From: CAVQTK01 sp963716455 | GTDB taxonomy: Bacteria > Pseudomonadota > Gammaproteobacteria > Coxiellales > Coxiellaceae | Direction: 5' to 3' | Length of the DNA: 64,000 nt | Assembly: GCA_963716455.1 (NCBI GenBank) | Contig: CAVQTK010000013.1 | Location: 62,001 to 126,000, forward strand | Shown here: positions 28,638 to 37,792 of the stretch, one piece after another | Layout: each line of letters begins with the position of its first letter | Numbering within the stretch: the first letter of the stretch is position 1 | Notes under the pieces: generated by a model | The model's input: only the letters and a program-made list of their open reading frames with translations | The model's database searches: none | Told to the model about the DNA's origin: nothing | Translations under genes and position numbers: made by a program

Positions 28638-29147
28638 ATGCGCATTTTAGGTATCGATCCCGGATCACTTTCAACCGGTTATGGTCTTATTGATACCCCC
28701 GACTTACAGTCAACTCATTGTTTGGCCTATGGTCATATTAAAACTACCGGGAAGGAAGTAAGCCAGCGACTTCTTAAAATTTATCAACAATTGAGCCAAC
28801 TTATTCAAACCTATCGACCCGATGCCGTAGCTGTGGAACAAGTTTTTATCCATCGCAACCCTCAATCCGCGCTCAAATTAGGACAAGCACGCGGCGCGGC
28901 CTTAGTTGCTATTGCCAGCTGCAAATTGGCATTAGTAGAATATGCTCCTCGACAAATTAAGCAAGCTGTGGTTGGTTATGGTGCAGCCAGCAAAAACCAA
29001 GTCCAACAAATGATTAAAGCTTTATTGAAAATGGACTGCCTCCCCTCACCTGACGCAGCCGATGCGCTGGCCATAGCTTTATGTCATTGCCATAACCTGC
29101 ATTTTTCTCGTAAACTAGTTCAGTTTGGAGTAAAACTCCAGGAGTAA
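28638..29147 (+). CDS. ruvC: Holliday junction resolvase RuvC
   Basis: The product has 169 residues, normal length. It cuts four-way junctions symmetrically with the RuvAB motor. The catalytic acidic residues are in place: ILGIDPGSLSTGYGLI (first Asp), AVAVEQVFIHRNPQSALKLG (Glu) and PSPDAADALAIALCH (two Asp). AAAGAGGT precedes the ATG. It is the first gene of ruvC-ruvA-ruvB-tolQ-tolR. In related genomes yebC would stand right before it; here the accessory island does. Confidence 0.95.
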   Translation: MRILGIDPGSLSTGYGLIDTPDLQSTHCLAYGHIKTTGKEVSQRLLKIYQQLSQLIQTYRPDAVAVEQVFIHRNPQSALKLGQARGAALVAIASCKLALVEYAPRQIKQAVVGYGAASKNQVQQMIKALLKMDCLPSPDAADALAIALCHCHNLHFSRKLVQFGVKLQE

Positions 29148-29150
29148 CGT

Positions 29151-29774
29151 ATGATTGGTCGTTTACACGGTATCATTGTAGAAAAACAACCGCCTTTATT
29201 AATTCTTGAAGTCTCAGGTGTGGGTTATGAAGTGAATGCCCCCATGAGCACTTTTTATCATTTACCCGAACTCAATCAAAAAGTTATATTACTTACACAT
29301 TTAATTATTCGTGAAGATGCCCATTGCCTTTACGGTTTTTTACATGCAACTGAACGTCAACTATTTCGAGCTTTAATTAAAGTTAATGGAGTCGGTCCTA
29401 AGTTAGCATTGAGTATTCTTTCAAGCATAACACCCGAAGAATTTGTCCAATGCATTTATCATCAAGATACTTCACGTTTAATCCACATTCCTGGTATTGG
29501 AAAAAAAACTGCTGAGAGACTCATCATAGAGATCCGTGATTCATTAGCACATTGGGGCCATACCTTAGAATTGAACTCTTCGAACCAGCCGCAAAAACCA
29601 GTTTTAACTCCCGAGCAACAATGTATTCAAGATGCAATAAGTGCTCTAATCACATTAGGGTATAAATCTCAGGAAGCACAGCGAGTCATAAGACAAGTAG
29701 ACACCCAAGGATGCAATAGCGAAGAAATAATTCGCATGGCTCTACAAAAAATGCTCCCAGGCAGCTCACAATGA
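29151..29774 (+). CDS. ruvA: Holliday junction branch migration protein RuvA
   Basis: The product has 207 residues. It begins MIGRLHGIIVEKQPPLLILE (OB-fold domain I), has the two helix-hairpin-helix motifs (LIKVNGVGPKLALSIL, RLIHIPGIGKKTAERLIIEI) that grip the junction, a linker and the C-terminal UBA-like domain (AISALITLGYKSQEAQRVIR) that contacts RuvB. It is spaced 3 bp after ruvC and overlaps ruvB by 4 bp (ATGA), so the three are co-translated. Confidence 0.95.
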   Translation: MIGRLHGIIVEKQPPLLILEVSGVGYEVNAPMSTFYHLPELNQKVILLTHLIIREDAHCLYGFLHATERQLFRALIKVNGVGPKLALSILSSITPEEFVQCIYHQDTSRLIHIPGIGKKTAERLIIEIRDSLAHWGHTLELNSSNQPQKPVLTPEQQCIQDAISALITLGYKSQEAQRVIRQVDTQGCNSEEIIRMALQKMLPGSSQ

Positions 29775-30792
29775 AAGAACGTTTTCTAATTGATGGCAAA
29801 CAAAAAGGGGATGAGACCTGGTTGGAGAGTTCTATTCGGCCGCGCCGACTAGTTAACTACATTGGGCAAACAGCCGTTCGCGAGCAAATGGAAATATTTG
29901 TGCAAGCGGCCACCCTACGTCAAGAATCTCTAGATCATGTACTCATTTTTGGTCCCCCAGGTTTGGGAAAAACAACATTAGCTCATATTATCGCTAACGA
30001 AATGAATGCCGGCCTTAAACAAACTTCGGGTCCAGTTTTAGAAAAAGCGGGAGATTTAGCAGCTTTATTAACTAATTTACAAGCCCACGATGTGTTATTT
30101 ATTGATGAAATTCATCGACTCAGTCCGATCATCGAAGAAATGTTGTATCCTGCTATGGAGGATTATCAACTGGATATTATGATCGGTGAAGGACCTTCAG
30201 CACGGTCCATCAAGCTCGATCTGCCACCCTTTACCCTGATTGGCGCAACTACCCGTGCAGGTTTATTAACTTCGCCCCTACGAGACCGATTTGGTATCAT
30301 TCAGCGCTTAGAATTTTACAAGTCTCTGAATTGACGCAAATTGTATTGCGTTCAGCCAATATTTTGCAAATTTCGCTAGAGCCCACAGGAGCAACTGAAA
30401 TAGCTCGCCGTTCCCGAGGTACACCACGCATCGCCAATCGGCTTTTACGTCGAGTACGAGACTATGCACAGGTCAAAGCCAGTAATCACGTCAATCAAAT
30501 TATTGCTGAGGAAGCATTAGACTTATTAAAAGTGGATAAACTGGGTTTTGACGCTATGGATAGAAAATTCTTATATACACTGATTGATAAATTTCAAGGA
30601 GGACCTGTGGGCTTGGAAACCCTGGCCGCAGCTATTAGCGAAGACCGGGGAACTATTGAAGATGTCATCGAACCTTATCTTCTGCAAGAAGGATATATTA
30701 TTCGCACTCCGCGAGGCCGAATAGCAGCCCCCACAGCTTATATGCATTTTAATTTGCCCGTACCGTCCATTCACTTAAAAACCGAGGGCTGA
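29771..30792 (+). CDS. ruvB: Holliday junction helicase RuvB, one frameshift
   Basis: RuvB is the hexameric AAA+ motor that drives branch migration on RuvA. The first frame has RPRRLVNYIGQ, Walker A GPPGLGKTTLAH, Walker B VLFIDEIHRL and sensor 1 TLIGATTRAG. It ends prematurely at TGA 30332. Adding one base near 30318 (CAAGTC, probably CAAAGTC) restores EFYKVSELTQIVLRSANILQ and joins the second frame, which holds the Arg-rich sensor 2 region (ARRSRGTPRIANRLLRRVRD) and the winged helix (GRIAAPTAYMHF). The repaired length of about 340 is normal. The lesion is in a short A run, so it may be a sequence error. Confidence 0.9.
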
Positions 30793-30862
30793 GCTATTAC
30801 CGCTAGACCTTCTTCCATTACCCTCGTATAATAAGTAACATCAAAATTGTATGGAGCCTATG

Positions 30863-31561
30863 ATGAGTCCTGAAACTTCATTGTGGACCTTTATTAGCAA
30901 CGCGAGTTTAGTCGTGAAAAGCGTTTTATTTATTTTATTTTGTGCCTCTATAGTCGTGGTCGATCATAATTCAACGAGCCTGGTTAATCAAACGCTAAAA
31001 AACCAATTTACGTCATTTTGATGAACGGTTTTGGTCTGGAGTGGATCTTAATGAGCTCTTTAAACAAATCTCTCGACAACCCCATGCGATCGGTCTTGCG
31101 GCACTATTCCACACAGGATTTCAAGAATTTCGTCGTTTATGTCATACCTCTTTCATAGTCCTCAAGCTGTTATTGAAGGCACTCAGCGAGTTATGCGTAT
31201 TGCACAAGCTAAGGAAATTGGACGTTTAGAGCAACATATCACCTTTTTAGCCACAGTGGGTTCAACCAGCCCTTATGTTGGATTATTTGGTACGGTGTGG
31301 GGAATAATGACTTCTTTCCGTGCTTTAGGTGCGGTTCAACAAGCAACTATTGCTATGGTGGCTCCAGGAATTTCAGAAGCACTAATTGCCACTGCGGTTG
31401 GGCTTTTTGCCGCTATTCCTGCAGTGATAGCTTACAATCGCTTTAGTTATAATCTTGAATATTGCAATCAACAATATGAGATTTTTCAAGAAGAACTAGT
31501 AACGATTTTACAGCGTAACCTTTTAATAGCTCGAGAAACCTCTCATGCGGCGACCGTATAA
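30863..31561 (+). CDS. tolQ: TolQ proton channel subunit, at least three frameshifts
   Basis: TolQ forms, with TolR, the inner-membrane motor of the Tol-Pal envelope system. The start is MSPETSLWTFISNASLVVKS (ATG 30863, or 30860; GGAG upstream). The usual first helix follows, and then frame changes near 30953 (SWSIIIQRAWLIKR), near 31000 (HFDERFWSGVDLNELFKQIS) and near 31145. After that a clean frame runs to the end: LEQHITFLATVGSTSPYVGL, FGTVWGIMTSFRALG and VAPGISEALIATAVGLFAAI, which carry the two proton-path helices. The repaired length of about 230 residues is normal. It overlaps tolR by 17 bp. Confidence 0.85.
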
Positions 31562-31979
31562 ATCGAAGCGGCCTATGGCCGAGATCAATGTAGTTCCTTA
31601 TATTGATGTTATGCTTGTATTGCTGGTAATTTTCATGATAGCTGCCCCTCTCTTGTCACAAGGGGTTAATGTCGCCTTACCTGAAGCGGCTGCAAAAACT
31701 TTGCCTTCCAAAAGTGACTTGCCCATTATTGTTAGCGTAGATCAAGGAGGCAAATTCTATTTAAACGTTGCTGAAAAACCGCAACTCGCAATTTCAGCAC
31801 AAAACTTACTGACACAAATAGCCGCCCAATTACAACTGGCTAAACAAAAACATCAATCTCGTGACGTCTATGTAAAAGGCGATCGTGCTGTAGATTATGG
31901 CAAAGTAATTGAAGCAATGGTTTTATTGCAAAGAGCAGGAGTAGAGAATGTTGGGTTGATTACTCAACCCCCTAACTAA
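31545..31979 (+). CDS. tolR: TolR, envelope-spanning motor protein
   Basis: The product has 144 residues. MAEINVVPYIDVMLVLLVIF is the single membrane helix with its essential Asp. The periplasmic part ends DYGKVIEAMVLLQRAGVENV, the conserved ExbD/TolR tail. The start ATG lies inside the end of tolQ. No tolA, tolB or pal follows; the next 1.3 kb hold a palindromic stretch and a dead ATPase gene, so the operon is cut here. Confidence 0.93.
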   Translation: MRRPYKSKRPMAEINVVPYIDVMLVLLVIFMIAAPLLSQGVNVALPEAAAKTLPSKSDLPIIVSVDQGGKFYLNVAEKPQLAISAQNLLTQIAAQLQLAKQKHQSRDVYVKGDRAVDYGKVIEAMVLLQRAGVENVGLITQPPN

Positions 31980-32125
31980 CAATAGCTGTAATAATTCACT
32001 CTATAACTTGAAACGACATTTGACATCATTGTGGAAACCACGTAATGGTGGCATCGTTAATCTCAACACCTGGATTGTGATCCCCTTTTTAGAAATTCTA
32101 TATTCATTTTTTTTAGACCCACTCT

Positions 32126-32169
32126 GATGCCATTTTACGTCACAAAATGGCATCTTCGATGCCATTTTG
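32126..32169. repeat. Three alternating copies of an 11-mer (exclusive hairpins)
   Basis: GATGCCATTTT (32126-32136), its inverse AAAATGGCATC (32144-32154) and again GATGCCATTTT (32158-32168). The middle copy can pair with either neighbour; the right-hand hairpin has the loop TTC. There is no T run directly after. It could end tolR transcripts or be a repeat relic. Confidence 0.4.
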
Positions 32170-32239
32170 CTTGAACTCCTAGCTTTTTTCTGCAAAATAA
32201 GACTCAAATGATAAACTTATAAACAAATGAACTTACCTG

Positions 32240-33324
32240 CCAAATAAGTTTGGTTAAAGCTCGCCTGGCACAGAAGGACTACCCTTTTACAGGTAAAATA
32301 CCCTGCAGCCCTGCGGTTAGATTTTTTAAATCCGGCTGTTGAACGAACCTATAGTAGCCGTCCTGAGCATCGTTATGGTCTTCTTAACACGCAGAGAAGA
32401 CAAACCGGTAGTGACGATATCTAAAACAGACCCTCGCTTGTGCCTATAGTTTTGAAAAATGTAAAAAATCCTGGATTGTGATTACTTACCACTCTAATGC
32501 CGAAATTAAAGCGCCATGATGCAGATTTACTGGCAGGCCGTGCATTAAAGTCTTTACTCCATCCTTTTATGGCTTCGGAATTAGAATCAGAGTTTAATTT
32601 TTTGCAAGCCTTACAATATGGCATGTTACCAATCTTGTTGACTTCTACGGATCCGATGGCTACGTTGCAAACTTATGTAGGTTTGTATTTAAAAGAAGAA
32701 ATTCAGATGGAGGGGTTAGTGCGTAGCCTTGACAGTTTTTCTCGATTTTTAGAGGTAATTTCTTTTGTCATTCCGCCCAATTAAATGTAACCAATATCGC
32801 TAGAGAGTGCGAAGTAAAGCGTAAAACCTTGAATATCCTGGCATTTTAGAAGATTTATTGTTGGCTTATCGATTCCAGTATTTACCTGCAAGGCAAAGCG
32901 TGAGCTTGCACATCATGCCAAATTCTTTTTATTTGATACCGGTGTGTTTCGTGCTTTGCGGCCAACAGGACCACTCGATCGTGGGTCTGATATAGAAGGA
33001 GCGGCATTGGAAGGATTAGTTGCTCAACATTTATCAGCTTGGAGAGATTATACTGCTGGTCAACATCAGCTTTATTATTGGCGTACTCGTTCTGGAATTG
33101 AGGTTGATTTTATAGTCTATGGAGCTTTAGGCTTATGGGCCATTGAAATTAAAATTTCGGTGCGCATTCATCCACCTGATTTAAAACCTTTAATACATTT
33201 TCTACAAGATTATCCTTCAGCTATCGCTATTTTACTCTATAGAGGCACTGAAACTTTACAGCAGGATAATGTAATAATAATGCCTTGTGAAATATTTTTA
33301 AGTTCATTGAAACAAATAATCTAA
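32240..33324 (+). pseudogene. AAA ATPase with DUF4143 domain, decayed
   Basis: Pieces in several frames: LDFLNPAVERTYSSRPEH near 32315, then HDADLLAGRALKSLLHPFMA and TLQTYVGLYLKEEIQMEGLV, RSLDSFSRFLEVISF (32497-32784). The end is FRALRPTGPLDRGSDIEGAA, LEGLVAQHLSAWRDY and YYWRTRSGIEVDFIVYGALG, LWAIEIK (32944-33324), which is the nuclease-like DUF4143 tail. Walker A is lost. A second, more complete member starts at 63694. The physiological role of these proteins is unclear; many act in toxin-antitoxin-like or mobile contexts. Confidence 0.7.
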
Positions 33325-33361
33325 TCAGCGAGTTTTATTCAGCATATGTGCGCCTATTACC

Positions 33362-34180
33362 TTAACTAGGGTTATTTTTAGGTATACCATTCGTCAAAAC
33401 ATTACATACCACAGCACCTACCAAAATCACTACCCAAGTCAAATAAATCCACAATAAAAAAATAGGGATAGTCGCTAACGCACCATATATAAGCTTATAA
33501 GGTGAAAGATAGCTTAAATAGAAAGTAAAAGCATATTTGGCACATTCAAAAAGAAACGTAGTAACAAAACCTGCCATTGCGGCATTACGCAATGGGACTG
33601 TGCAAGAGGGTAATGCCCAGTTAAAAAAAGTGAAGGTGACAAAAGCCACTAGATAAGGTAAAGCGTATAACAAAATTACTTCCCAGAAACTAATATGGAT
33701 TATTTGAGCAATATAAGGGACCGAGGCTAAATGAGAACTGACAACAACTAACACACCCAATAATATTGGGGTAAATAATACAGCTATCACATAAAAAAAG
33801 AATGAAAGTGCAAAATTACCGGTAACTTTGACATGCCAAATTCCATTGAAGGCACGCACCATATCAAAAATCATTAGAGTGCCTATCACTGTTAAAAACA
33901 TTAGATTGGTCCAGGATAAAACGCTAATTTGTTCTAAAAAATAATTTAAATGCTTGGCAATTACAGTAGCAGAATCAGCCACAAAATTAGTTAGAACAAA
34001 ATTTTGTAAAGCTTGTTCGGTGCCTGCAAAAATAGGAAACAACGATAAAATCCAAAAACTCATCATCATTACTGGAACTAACGATAGCAATGCAGTATAC
34101 GCAAGTGAAGGAGTACGATTTGCACAATCGTCAGCAAAAAAACGCTGGCCAATATAATAAAAAGTGTGCCAAATTTTCAT
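33362..34180 (-). CDS. YihY/BrkB family inner-membrane protein
   Basis: The product has 272 residues with about six membrane helices: PSLAYTALLSLVPVMMMSFW, the central FALSFFFYVIAVLFTPILLG, and the C-terminal IPIFLLWIYLTWVVILVGAV, which is a strong signature of the YihY/BrkB (formerly RNase BN) family. The RNase claim for this family was withdrawn; the function is uncertain. Its start overlaps the wrbA stop (ATGA), so both are translated together. It is intact. Confidence 0.9.
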   Translation of the reverse strand: MKIWHTFYYIGQRFFADDCANRTPSLAYTALLSLVPVMMMSFWILSLFPIFAGTEQALQNFVLTNFVADSATVIAKHLNYFLEQISVLSWTNLMFLTVIGTLMIFDMVRAFNGIWHVKVTGNFALSFFFYVIAVLFTPILLGVLVVVSSHLASVPYIAQIIHISFWEVILLYALPYLVAFVTFTFFNWALPSCTVPLRNAAMAGFVTTFLFECAKYAFTFYLSYLSPYKLIYGALATIPIFLLWIYLTWVVILVGAVVCNVLTNGIPKNNPS

Positions 34181-34766
34181 ACTAACTTAAGTGCTAATTC
34201 CGCTAAACGTTTGCCTAAAGCTCTACTTAACTGACACTCCTCCACACTCAAAGGATAGTTACTATCTGTTCCAGCCACATGTGAAGGACCGTATGGAGTT
34301 CCTCCGGTTTGGGTGGTAAAAAGGATTGTTTCATTATACGGGACACCAACAATTACCATCCCGTGATGAATAAGAGGCAACATCATACTAAGTAAAGTGG
34401 TTTCCTGTCCCCCATGAGGGCTAGAGGTGGAAGTAAAACAACCCGCAGGTTTATTAATCAAAGCCCCAGATTGCCATATGCCACCGGTCGTATCCAAAAA
34501 ATATTTAAGTGGCGCGGCCATATTACCAAATCGAGTAGGGCTGCCTAAAGCTAATCCTGAACAATTGGTAAGATCATCTAAGGTTACGTAGGGGGGGCCG
34601 GAAGCAGGGATGATATCTTCTGTCGCTTGTATAGTTGGAGAAACAGCCGGAACAGTACGTATTCTTGCTTCAATACCAGATATTGATCCACTCCGCGAGC
34701 TACTTCTTGCGCCATTTGCGCAGTCGCACCACGTCGACTGTAATACAAAACTAAAACATAGTGCAT
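34177..34766 (-). CDS. wrbA: NAD(P)H:quinone oxidoreductase WrbA, one frameshift
   Basis: A flavodoxin-like FMN enzyme that reduces quinones by two electrons. MHYVLVLYYSRRGATAQMAQ is the phosphate-binding loop. The frame breaks near 34700 (VDQ, then a shift to SGIEARIRTVPAVSP) and goes on with LALGSPTRFGNMAAPLKYFL, AGCFTSTSSPHGGQETTLLS and PYGPSHVAG, all WrbA hallmarks. ATG 34766 is taken because GGAAATT lies upstream and the motif starts there. The repaired length of about 197 residues is normal. The lesion is one base (a deletion near GATCAATATC). Confidence 0.88.
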
Positions 34767-34801
34767 GGAATTTCCTTTTAAAAACTCGAAACGAATAATC
34801 C

Positions 34802-37520
34802 TTAATGCAGCTGCCCATGACATTGTTTATATTTTTTCCCCGAACCACAAGGACAGGGATCATTTCGCCCTACTTTAGGGGCTTCACGTATATAGGGAGT
34901 AGTAGTGGTTTCAGTAACTTCCTCTCCGCCCGGAAGACTCGTTATTTCCGCATGTTGAAAATGCAACTCTGGCAGCTGAGGTCGAGAGAGAACCACAGGC
35001 TCAACTTGATCAACTAATTGTAATTTGCTTAACGTGGCTATTACTTCATATTTGATACTGACTAACATTTCAGTAAATAAATTAAAAGATTCGCGTTTAA
35101 ACTCCTGGGCAGGGTTTTTTTGTGCATAACCTCGCAAATGAATCCCTTGACGTAAATAATCCATTGCCGCCAAATGATCTCGCCAATGTGAATCTAATAC
35201 TTGCAATAAAACCGACTTTTGGATTTGCTGAACATTTGCAAGATCTACCTCAGTCATCTTTTCTGTATAAGCATTCGCAATTTCCGCAACAATTTTTTCA
35301 CGTAAGGTTTCTTCGTGCAAAGTGTCATCTTGGGCTAGCCAACCATTGATATCTAACTTCAAAGAAAAATCTTGCTGAATTTGTTGTTCTAAACCGCTGA
35401 TATCCCACTGTTCCTCTAGGCTTTGAGGAGGAATATAATTACTGATAATATTATCGAGCGCCTCTTCCCGAATATGCGCAATAGTCCCGCTAATATCTTC
35501 AGATTGTAATAGTTCTAATCTCTGTTGATAGATGACCTTACGTTGATCATTGGCTACATCATCGTATTCCAACAAATTCTTGCGAATATCAAAATTAATT
35601 CCTTCTACACGACGTTGCGCTCTTTCAATAGCCCGTGTGATCATAGGATGCTCAATAACATCCTCTTCTTTCACACCCAAACGACGCATAATATTTGTCA
35701 TACGTTCTGCGGCAAAAATACGTAATAGATTATCTTCCATTGATAAATAAAATTGTGAACTTCCTGGATCTCCTTGACGTCCTGCTCGGCCACGCAATTG
35801 ATTGTCAATACGGCGGGATTCTGTGCCGTTCCGTTCCCAAAACATGCAAGCCGCCTGATTTCACTACCAATTCATGTCGCTGTTGCCAATCGGTTTTATG
35901 TCTTTCAATTTCTTCAACAGATGCGCTTTCAAGCTCCCTTAATTCTGCTTCTAAGTTTCCTCCCAATACAATATCTGTACCCCTTCCAGCCATATTGGTA
36001 GCAATGGTGATAGTGCCTGGTCGTCCTGCTTCGGCAATAATATGGGCTTCATTTTCATGATTTTTAGCGTTAAGCACTTGATGGGGAATTTTTTCCTTCT
36101 GAAGTAATTTAGATAGTAATTCCGAATTTTCAATAGATGCGGTTCCCACTAAAACAGGTTGTTGACGCTCACAGCATTGTTGAATATTGTTAATAACGGA
36201 TTTAAATTTTTCTTTTTGAGTTAAAAAAACTTTGTCCCCCAAATCCTTGCGCACCGTAGGCCGGTTGGGAGGAATGACCACTACCTCTAAGCCATAGATT
36301 TTTTGAAACTCATATGCCTCGGTGTCGGCAGTTCCAGTCATCCCCGCTATTTTTTCATACAAACGAAAATAATTTTGTAGGGTAATAGTGGCCAGAGTTT
36401 GGTTTTCCAGTTGCACGTCCACCCCTTCTTTAGCTTCTACTGCTTGATGCAAGCCTTCAGACCAACGTCTTCCTTCCATTAAGCGTCCGGTATGCTCATC
36501 CACAATAATTACTTGATTGTTTTTAACTACATAATGAACATCACGTTGATATAAAGTATGGCCCCGCAAAGTAGCATTGATATAATGCATCAAGCTAATA
36601 TGATTCACATCATATAAACTGCTTCCTGGCGCTAACAAGCCCATTTGAATTAGTAAAGCCTCAACCTTTTCATGACCCCGATCCGTTAAAAATGCTTGGC
36701 GATTTTTTTCATCCAGATAATAATCACCCCAATCAGCTTCTGCAATTTCCTCTTCCTTTTGTCCCTCAACCATTTTTTGTTCTTTTAGATGTGGAATGAG
36801 TTGTTTAATTTTGAGATATAAATCTGAAGAAGCTTCTGCTTGACCGGAAATAATTAACGGTGTACGAGCCTCATCCACTAAAATAGAATCTACTTCATCC
36901 ACAATAGCATAATGTAAGGGTCGTTGGACTCGATCTTCAAGATTAAAAATCATATTATCTCGTAAGTAATCGAAGCCAAATTCGTTATTGGTACCATAAA
37001 GAATATCTGCTGCATAAGCCTCTTTTTTTTGTAAAAGGCCCATGCTTGCTAGATTAGAAGCAACAGTTAATCCCAAATATTGGTAAATGGGTCTCATCCA
37101 TTCCGCATCACGTTTTGCTAAGTAGTCATTGACTGTTACCACATGAACGCCTTTTCCAGTTAGAGCGTTTAAATATGCAGCCAAAGTAGCACTTAGAGTT
37201 TTTCCTTCTCCGGTTCTCATCTCCGCAATCTTACCATCGTGTAAAACCATACCCCCAATTAGCTGCACATCAAAATGGCGCATACCTAAGGTTCGACGGC
37301 TTGCTTCACGTACCACTGCAAAAGCTTCCGGAAGAAGTGCATTTAAGCTAGCGCCTTTTTGCAAACGCTCCTTAAATTCTGCAGTTTTTGCTTGTAACTG
37401 AGCGTCACTTAATTTGCTTATGTCTGGCTCTAACTCATTTATTTTTTTTACTTCTCTCCATAACACACGCAAAATACGTTCATTTCGCGTTCCAAAAATT
37501 TTCTTCAAAATATTAATCAT
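34802..37520 (-). CDS. secA: Preprotein translocase ATPase SecA, one frameshift
   Basis: SecA drives proteins through SecYEG. From ATG 37520 (INILKKIFGTRNERILRVLW): the Walker A region MRTGEGKTLSATLAAYLNAL, DEVDSILVDEARTPLIISG (Walker B) and the NBD2 motif TNMAGRGTDIVLGGN. At about 35830 one extra A (GGCACAGAATCC against GGCACGAATCC) shifts the frame: GGLHVLGTERH should continue ESRRIDNQLRGRAGRQGDPG, and does so in the neighbouring frame. The C-terminus keeps NDPCPCGSGKKYKQCHG, the zinc motif for SecB and lipids. The repaired length is about 905. No homopolymer is involved. As SecA is essential, error or a recoding event must be considered. Confidence 0.92.
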
Positions 37521-37645
37521 TTTATGCCGTACTAACAATAAAGATGAAAAAAGAATTAACAATTTTAAGGGGTAAGGCAATAACCATTCGGAACGTTCAT
37601 CTGAACGTTCACATATAGACCAGAGCCCCGACCCCACTTAACTAT

Positions 37646-37686
37646 TAGACTTCTTTCGAAACTCTACTGCTTTCGAAAGAAGTCTA
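37646..37686. repeat. Minimal R2-type palindrome (hairpin)
   Basis: TAGACTTCTTTCGAAA (37646-37661) and its exact inverse TTTCGAAAGAAGTCTA (37671-37686) with a 9-base loop. The outer TAGACTTCTT equals the R2 terminal sequence, so this may be an R2 element reduced to its ends. It lies between secA and comEC. Confidence 0.55.
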
Positions 37687-37792
37687 TTACTAATTTTCGC
37701 ACAATTTAAGATGAATGAAAACCTTATATAAAATACTCCATGCTGATCAAAGATGCGCAAAGCTATGGACTCACTGTCCCTGAGGCTTTGCC

